A DNA stretch of 64,000 nucleotides from Circinella umbellata (lineage: Eukaryota; Mucoromycota; Mucoromycetes; Mucorales; Lichtheimiaceae). The stretch is from NCBI GenBank assembly GCA_025093555.1, contig JAIWNF010000063.1:186001-250000 (forward strand), written 5' to 3'. The notes below the pieces were generated by a model. It did no database searches and was not told where the DNA came from. It saw nothing but the letters and a program-made list of their open reading frames with translations. Both the position numbers and the translations under genes were made by a program. Shown here one piece after another: positions 59,915-64,000 of the stretch (its first letter is position 1; the number at the start of each line of letters is the position of its first letter).

Positions 59915-61792
59915 CTATTGTTGTGAATAAGGGGTTCTATCTTTCAGAAACCCTTTTCCAATTGCTTCTAGGTCATGCCGTGTGTTATTTCTATATGAAT
60001 CAACATCTTCTTCTTCATCATCTTTAACAATATTAACTGCATACAAGTATTCGTTAATCATATCAGTGCACAACTGTTCACAAAAAGAAAAGTGGGTAAT
60101 ACTTCTCTGTTCAACTGGACTAAAAGAACGCCATGCAAGGTACACATTTGCCTCAGCCAGTGCCAAGAAGAAAGAAAACGCTCTAACTTCCCAGGAGTGT
60201 GTCCGCATGACATCATGATATGAAGCCATATTATCGCGGTTGTTATTATTAATATCTATGGCTCCTTTGCCAGCACCATAATTATCAAAAACAGCAGGAC
60301 GATGAAATGTCGCAAAGCGACTTCTGTTTCCTTCCTTGATTACATGAGTAACCTCTGATCCTTGTGTTGTTCTACCACAAGTACTAACAAGACATTGCAT
60401 CTTTCTATCACGCAAGATACATATTGACATAGGTATGTCCTTGACAATACTGACCAGAGAAATTGACGTTCCAACAGGTTCTCCTTCTAACTTTATGTGA
60501 AGATCACGGGGAACAAGACGTGGCCAATGGCTTCTCTTCTTCATTGCCATGATACTGTATAGACTATATTGATGAAGAACAGCAGCACAGCTAGGGTATT
60601 CGAATCAGGAATCTGTGAGAATTGCTCTTCCAGTGGCAAACAAAGGTTCAGACAGATGCAAGACGGTAAAAATCACAGCAGCTTGATCACCAAGCTTTTT
60701 CACTTGAAAGTTCTTTTCACTGATATCAAGACAAATAATAATGTTAGTGGAAGCATCAGCAACTGTTTTAAATTCTTAACTTTCAGGATGTGGTTTCAAA
60801 ATAATCTTCTTTACATTAGGCATTTGCAATACCTTCCCAACCCATTAGTTCATCATCTCAACAATTGTCAACACTCATCTAGGACCCATTGCATTCAAAA
60901 GATTTTCATTGTATACTTCAACAAAACCATGAATCAGAACTAGAGGGTCACTTGTTACTCTAGCAGCAGCTATAGTGGCAGGATGCTCAAGAGTATGAGC
61001 TGCCAGCAGAATAGCATCAAAACGACGACGCAACGTCCATTGACCGAAATTGTATGGGGATGGGACTAGAATTGTTAGCTTTGTTCTCTAATAAAAACCT
61101 CTATTACTACAAGAAAGCCATGCCATATAAGTCCAAAGTGCAATCCATAAAAAGTATTCAACCTTGGTCAGTGGATGCCATTTTTCAATACACCGAACAA
61201 CTGCATTAGCATTGATAGATGAAATAATATGATCAACAATATGATCTATTGGTAGAAACCTTCTAAAAAATATGTATGGTATTGAAAACCAATGATTTTC
61301 GATATTCAACACTGCATCCTTCTTATAAGAAGGCTCAGTGTGTTGTACATTGATAGTAACTCTCTTATCTACCCAATCAACATCCCTTTGTTCTCCTAGA
61401 ACCTCTTCAAGACCTTCATCATTATCCGATTCATCTGTATCCAATTCATAGTCGATCCCTAAACTCAACAACGGGTTAGAAGAGTTGTCCTCGTCTTGAG
61501 CAACAGCAGGAATGTTAGGAACTATGTTTTCTTTAGCCTCTCTCTTTTTCTTAAGATTTCCTGCCTTCACTTTACATATAGAGTAATCGCCATTAGCAAC
61601 ATGAACACATACCATTAAAACATTCCCCTCATTCGAGTAGGATTGAACAATTCCATATACTCGTTCCTTACTAGACTTTGTAGTTCCTATTGCAGCAGCT
61701 TCTCGGGCCTTCAGCACTCTTGGGAGAAAAGATATGTGAGTCCCAACTGGGATTTTCGAAGTAAAGTTAGAAAAATTAGTGGTGGCAGACAA
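59915..61792 (-). pseudogene. PiggyBac-like (DDE_Tnp_1_7) transposase, broken
   Basis: N-terminal part (61088-61792): a basic/acidic leader, then the family core IPYIFFRRFLPIDHIVDH and EKWHPLTKVEYFLWIALWTY. Middle (60551-61087): readable as QWTLRRRFDAILLAAHT, NLLNAMGPR, KIILKPHPES and LHLSEPLFATGRAILTDS. C-terminal part (59915-60550): FHRPAVFDNYGAGKGAID then MRTHSWEVRAFSFFLALAEA. In-frame stops interrupt the middle after NAMGPR (TGA), EMMN (TAA), HPES (TAA) and LTDS (TGA). Each stop lies where Gln, Arg or Trp would be expected. An Asp of the catalytic triad also seems changed (TIVE for TIDE). The copy is dead. Confidence 0.85.
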
Positions 61793-61941
61793 GCTAATGT
61801 TAGTTGCAAATTTAATCTAAATGTAGTGAATAGATATTGTTTTTCGTTTTGCACATCAATGGTTATGAAGTAAAATTGACTATTTTTTTTTCTCGACGTC
61901 ATTCGTGTTTTTTATTGGACCAAAATCAAAGACCAAAACTG

Positions 61942-61959
61942 GAGACTAGATCTAGTCTC
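61942..61959. repeat. 18-bp palindrome copy 3
   Basis: GAGACTAGATCTAGTCTC, identical to copy 1, about 150 bp upstream of the transposase start. Confidence 0.9.
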
Positions 61960-62084
61960 GTGACAATTTAGAGATTAAACAATCACATGTAATAACTGCA
62001 CAACATTAAACAGTTGCTGTGGATTTAGATGCATAACATTAGAAAGTTACTGCGGAACAATTCCTTTATAGACTACAGATGAAG

Positions 62085-62192
62085 ACCTATAAGTACATAT
62101 GCTATAATCATCTTTTTCACTTTATTGGAGCGGAAATACAAAGAAATAAATATAAAAGAAAATGATACATAATAGTAAGTCTATGATCTTCT
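62085..62192 (+). repeat. DIRS-like inverted terminal repeat, left arm
   Basis: 108 bp starting ACCTATAAGTACATATGC, the reverse complement of 63573-63680 except two transitions. Confidence 0.95.
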
Positions 62193-62238
62193 TTTTCGTT
62201 CTTTGGACATTTCCGTCGATATTGAATTTCCTTCTTCT

Positions 62239-62860
62239 ATGATCATATCTAGTGATTCTAATAATACTCAACAAACTCAAGAACAGCAGCAACAGCTGTC
62301 ACAAGACTCTTTACAATCATCATTGCATCAACAGGAGCACGTCATTGCTTCCTTACAATAAAAACCTCAACGACAGCAACAAATGCTCGAAGCCTTAGCT
62401 GTTTCACAAGTAACTCCCCCTCTTCCAAGTTCTCAATAACCTCACACTTTGCCTACCAGGCCTCACTTTGACTGGCTTTCTTTGGAAGAGCTTTATCTGA
62501 AGATTTATTTAGTCATCAACTCAGTGATGATCAAAAGAAGTCTTTAATTAATAACTACCCTGCTATACAAGGCATGCGTTATATAGCATCTTAAGCTATC
62601 CCTGCTGCCGCCTCATGATTCAATCGTTCGCAAAGTAGAGAAGATTCTACTCTTCGCCATTTACAATATCAGTTGTCTGCAGTATTCCGTCCTTTTGACA
62701 TATGAGCAAATGAACTATTGCAAATCTTGCCTCAAGATCAGCTCGCATGCTTCTTCATTATTCTTTGGAATGCTTGTACTCTTCTGATGCACGCCTATGG
62801 CCCTGTCAATCAAGCTCGCAATCATCTTGCTTTGTGTTATATCCAATACATATAATTCAT
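62239..62860 (+). pseudogene. Gag-like ORF fragment of DIRS-like element
   Basis: The frame starts at ATG 62239 with a Gln-rich N-terminus (TQEQQQQLSQDSLQSS). It continues, after a frameshift near 62500, into LFSHQLSDDQKKSLINNYPA, DSTLRHLQYQLSAVFRPFDI and LPQDQLACFFIILWNACTLL. At least five stops interrupt it. It looks like the capsid-type protein of mucoralean retroelements; I base this on general similarity and position, not on a definite domain. Confidence 0.5.
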
Positions 62861-63415
62861 AAAAAAAATTATTTGTCATTTTAATTATTAAAGTATAGTG
62901 TATCTTTAATTATGCTTTGCTGACATTTCGTGTATTTCCCTATTTGGACCATGATTTATAAGAACACAGAAGTCTGTCTTCTATAATAATATAAGATAAC
63001 AGCTGCATAGATAGGTATATCATATCGTCAACCGCTCAAAGTCTAATCTTAATATCACTAATCTTATATTTATAATTCACACGGCCATGACAAATATAAA
63101 TCTTACGTATACACATATCAATATATCCCACTGATAATAAGATTCATATAAATAGAGATAATATTTTATTTTAATAAACTTTAGTTCAACTATTGCTCTT
63201 TTGGGTCTCGTTGACTTTTTAACATCTCTTTTATTCTATTATATTTGATTGATATAACAATGATGTTGTCACCTTGGCAAACTGGTCATCTACAGCATTA
63301 GTTGAAAATCAGTAGCGCCAGGAACGTTTTACACAAACGAATGCCACACATTTTATTTTAACTTCAAATGTCATACAAGATATATGATTCTCACTTGACA
63401 ATTCTTTCTCTGGAT

Positions 63416-63524
63416 TAGCATATGTACTTATAGGCCGGAATCGACAGTTTCTTGGAATTGACCAGAGATTTATCGACCGTCAATTCCTTTATAGACTAGA
63501 GATAAAGACCTATAAGTACATGCT
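63416..63524 (+). repeat. Internal end-to-end junction copy (ICR-like)
   Basis: Bases 63416-63485 match the right outer end 63661-63730 with 5 mismatches in 70. Bases 63481-63524 match the left outer end 62058-62103 with two substitutions and a 2-base gap. The two halves overlap at CAATT, the shared terminal word. The region also holds an inverted repeat, GGAATTGAC...GTCAATTCC. Confidence 0.9.
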
Positions 63525-63572
63525 CCTCCCTCCCTCCCCTTTCCCTTTTCTTTTAATTTTGTCCAATTCGCT

Positions 63573-63680
63573 AGAAGATCATAGACTTATTATTATGTAT
63601 CATTTTCTTTTATATTTATTTCTTTGTATTTCCGCTCCAATAAAGTGAAAAAGATGATTATAGCATATATACTTATAGGT
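63573..63680 (-). repeat. DIRS-like inverted terminal repeat, right arm
   Basis: 108 bp starting AGAAGATCATAGACTTA, inverted partner of 62085-62192. Confidence 0.95.
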
Positions 63681-63730
63681 CGGAATCGACGGTCTCTTGG
63701 AATTGACCAGAGATTTATCAACCGTCAATT

Positions 63731-64000
63731 GTAAAAAATATATAAACCCTATATTTTTTAAACCAAATAAAAATCATCAAATTATCAAATTATTTATCTA
63801 TTTAAAGATACAGAAAACTTTTATTTTATATTGATCACTCAGCACTATATACTGGGCTGTTTTAATTATTTATTTATCCAAGAGATTAGCTCTAGATTAT
63901 TATCTTACTTATTTATATATATTTTTTCTCACTACATATTAAACGTAGTATTTGAATTTAATAACAACTGAATTCACATTATAAAGACTCAATACATACA
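63731..64000. other. AT-rich flank, no gene seen
   Basis: Short AT-rich sequence to the window edge. Nothing supported was found. Confidence 0.5.

Larger units (their letters stand above)
59310..61959 (-). mobile_element. PiggyBac-like DNA transposon, decayed
   Basis: A minus-strand transposase is bounded by copies of an 18-bp palindrome (59310-59327 and 59495-59512 on one side, 61942-61959 on the other). PiggyBac elements normally have TTAA targets; I could not fix TTAA duplications or full terminal repeats, so the outer limits are a working definition. The segment between the two left palindromes (about 170 bp) may be terminal DNA or a small separate element. Confidence 0.7.
62058..63730 (+). 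mobile_element. Short DIRS-like (tyrosine-recombinase type) retroelement
   Basis: Three linked features give DIRS architecture. First, inverted terminal repeats of 108 bp (62085-62192 and 63573-63680) differ at only two positions. Second, each outer end extends beyond the paired arms with unrelated sequence ending in CAATT. Third, an internal region just left of the right repeat (63416-63524) fuses the right-end sequence to the left-end sequence, as the internal complementary region of DIRS elements does. A gag-like frame follows the left arm. At about 1.67 kb the element lacks room for RT, RNase H, methyltransferase and recombinase, so it is an internally deleted, non-autonomous copy. Confidence 0.75.

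Overview
The window looks like nuclear DNA of a filamentous fungus, most likely an early-diverging Mucoromycota (Mucorales-type) genome. The reasons are an AT-rich background, short GT-AG introns in most genes, F-box/LRR expansions, and a mixture of Helitron, non-LTR, piggyBac-like and DIRS-like elements. This placement is inference; no rRNA or tRNA was recognised. Stops in confident host genes include TAA, TAG and TGA, so the genetic code is standard. Exon boundaries below were worked out by hand from splice sites, reading phase and remembered family homology; none is confirmed by transcripts.

Layout. 1-10.3 kb: a tandem family of F-box/LRR genes on the minus strand, with two intact two-exon genes, one decayed copy and one truncated copy at the window edge. 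10.9-19.3 kb: a gene-dense housekeeping block, all on the minus strand: HSP90 (three exons, ends MEEVD), a MATA-type HMG-box factor, ribosomal protein L35 (first coding exon is only the ATG) and a Kelch-BTB protein. 21.1-23.4 kb: a broken non-LTR retrotransposon. 23.7-30.3 kb: plus-strand genes for a SKI8/WDR61-like WD40 protein (first exon not found), a UXT-type prefoldin and a PPR protein. 31.4-34.0 kb: a seven-exon RRM protein of unknown role. 34.4-39.4 kb: a dead Helitron. 40.1-41.2 kb: a possible LRR-like relic. 41.8-43.6 kb: LUC7-like U1 snRNP protein (nine exons). 45.8-47.2 kb: Pho85-type cyclin. 47.8-49.5 kb: URA6-type UMP kinase with a mitochondrial-looking N-terminus. 49.8-52.4 kb: ROK1-type DEAD-box helicase (minus strand, eleven exons).

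From 53.2 kb to the end the DNA is mostly transposons: a 5.7 kb minus-strand LINE with ORF1/ORF2, a 31-nt poly(A) and a nested 420-bp insertion flanked by an exact 8-bp duplication; a decayed piggyBac-like transposase between copies of an 18-bp palindrome; and a short DIRS-like element with 108-bp inverted terminal repeats and an internal copy of its own end-to-end junction.

The host genes serve unrelated core functions: chaperoning, translation, 5' splice-site recognition, ribosome biogenesis, pyrimidine nucleotides, organelle RNA metabolism and cell-cycle signalling. I see no operon-like or biosynthetic cluster logic. The most unusual biology is in the F-box/LRR array and in the architecture and decay pattern of the mobile elements.
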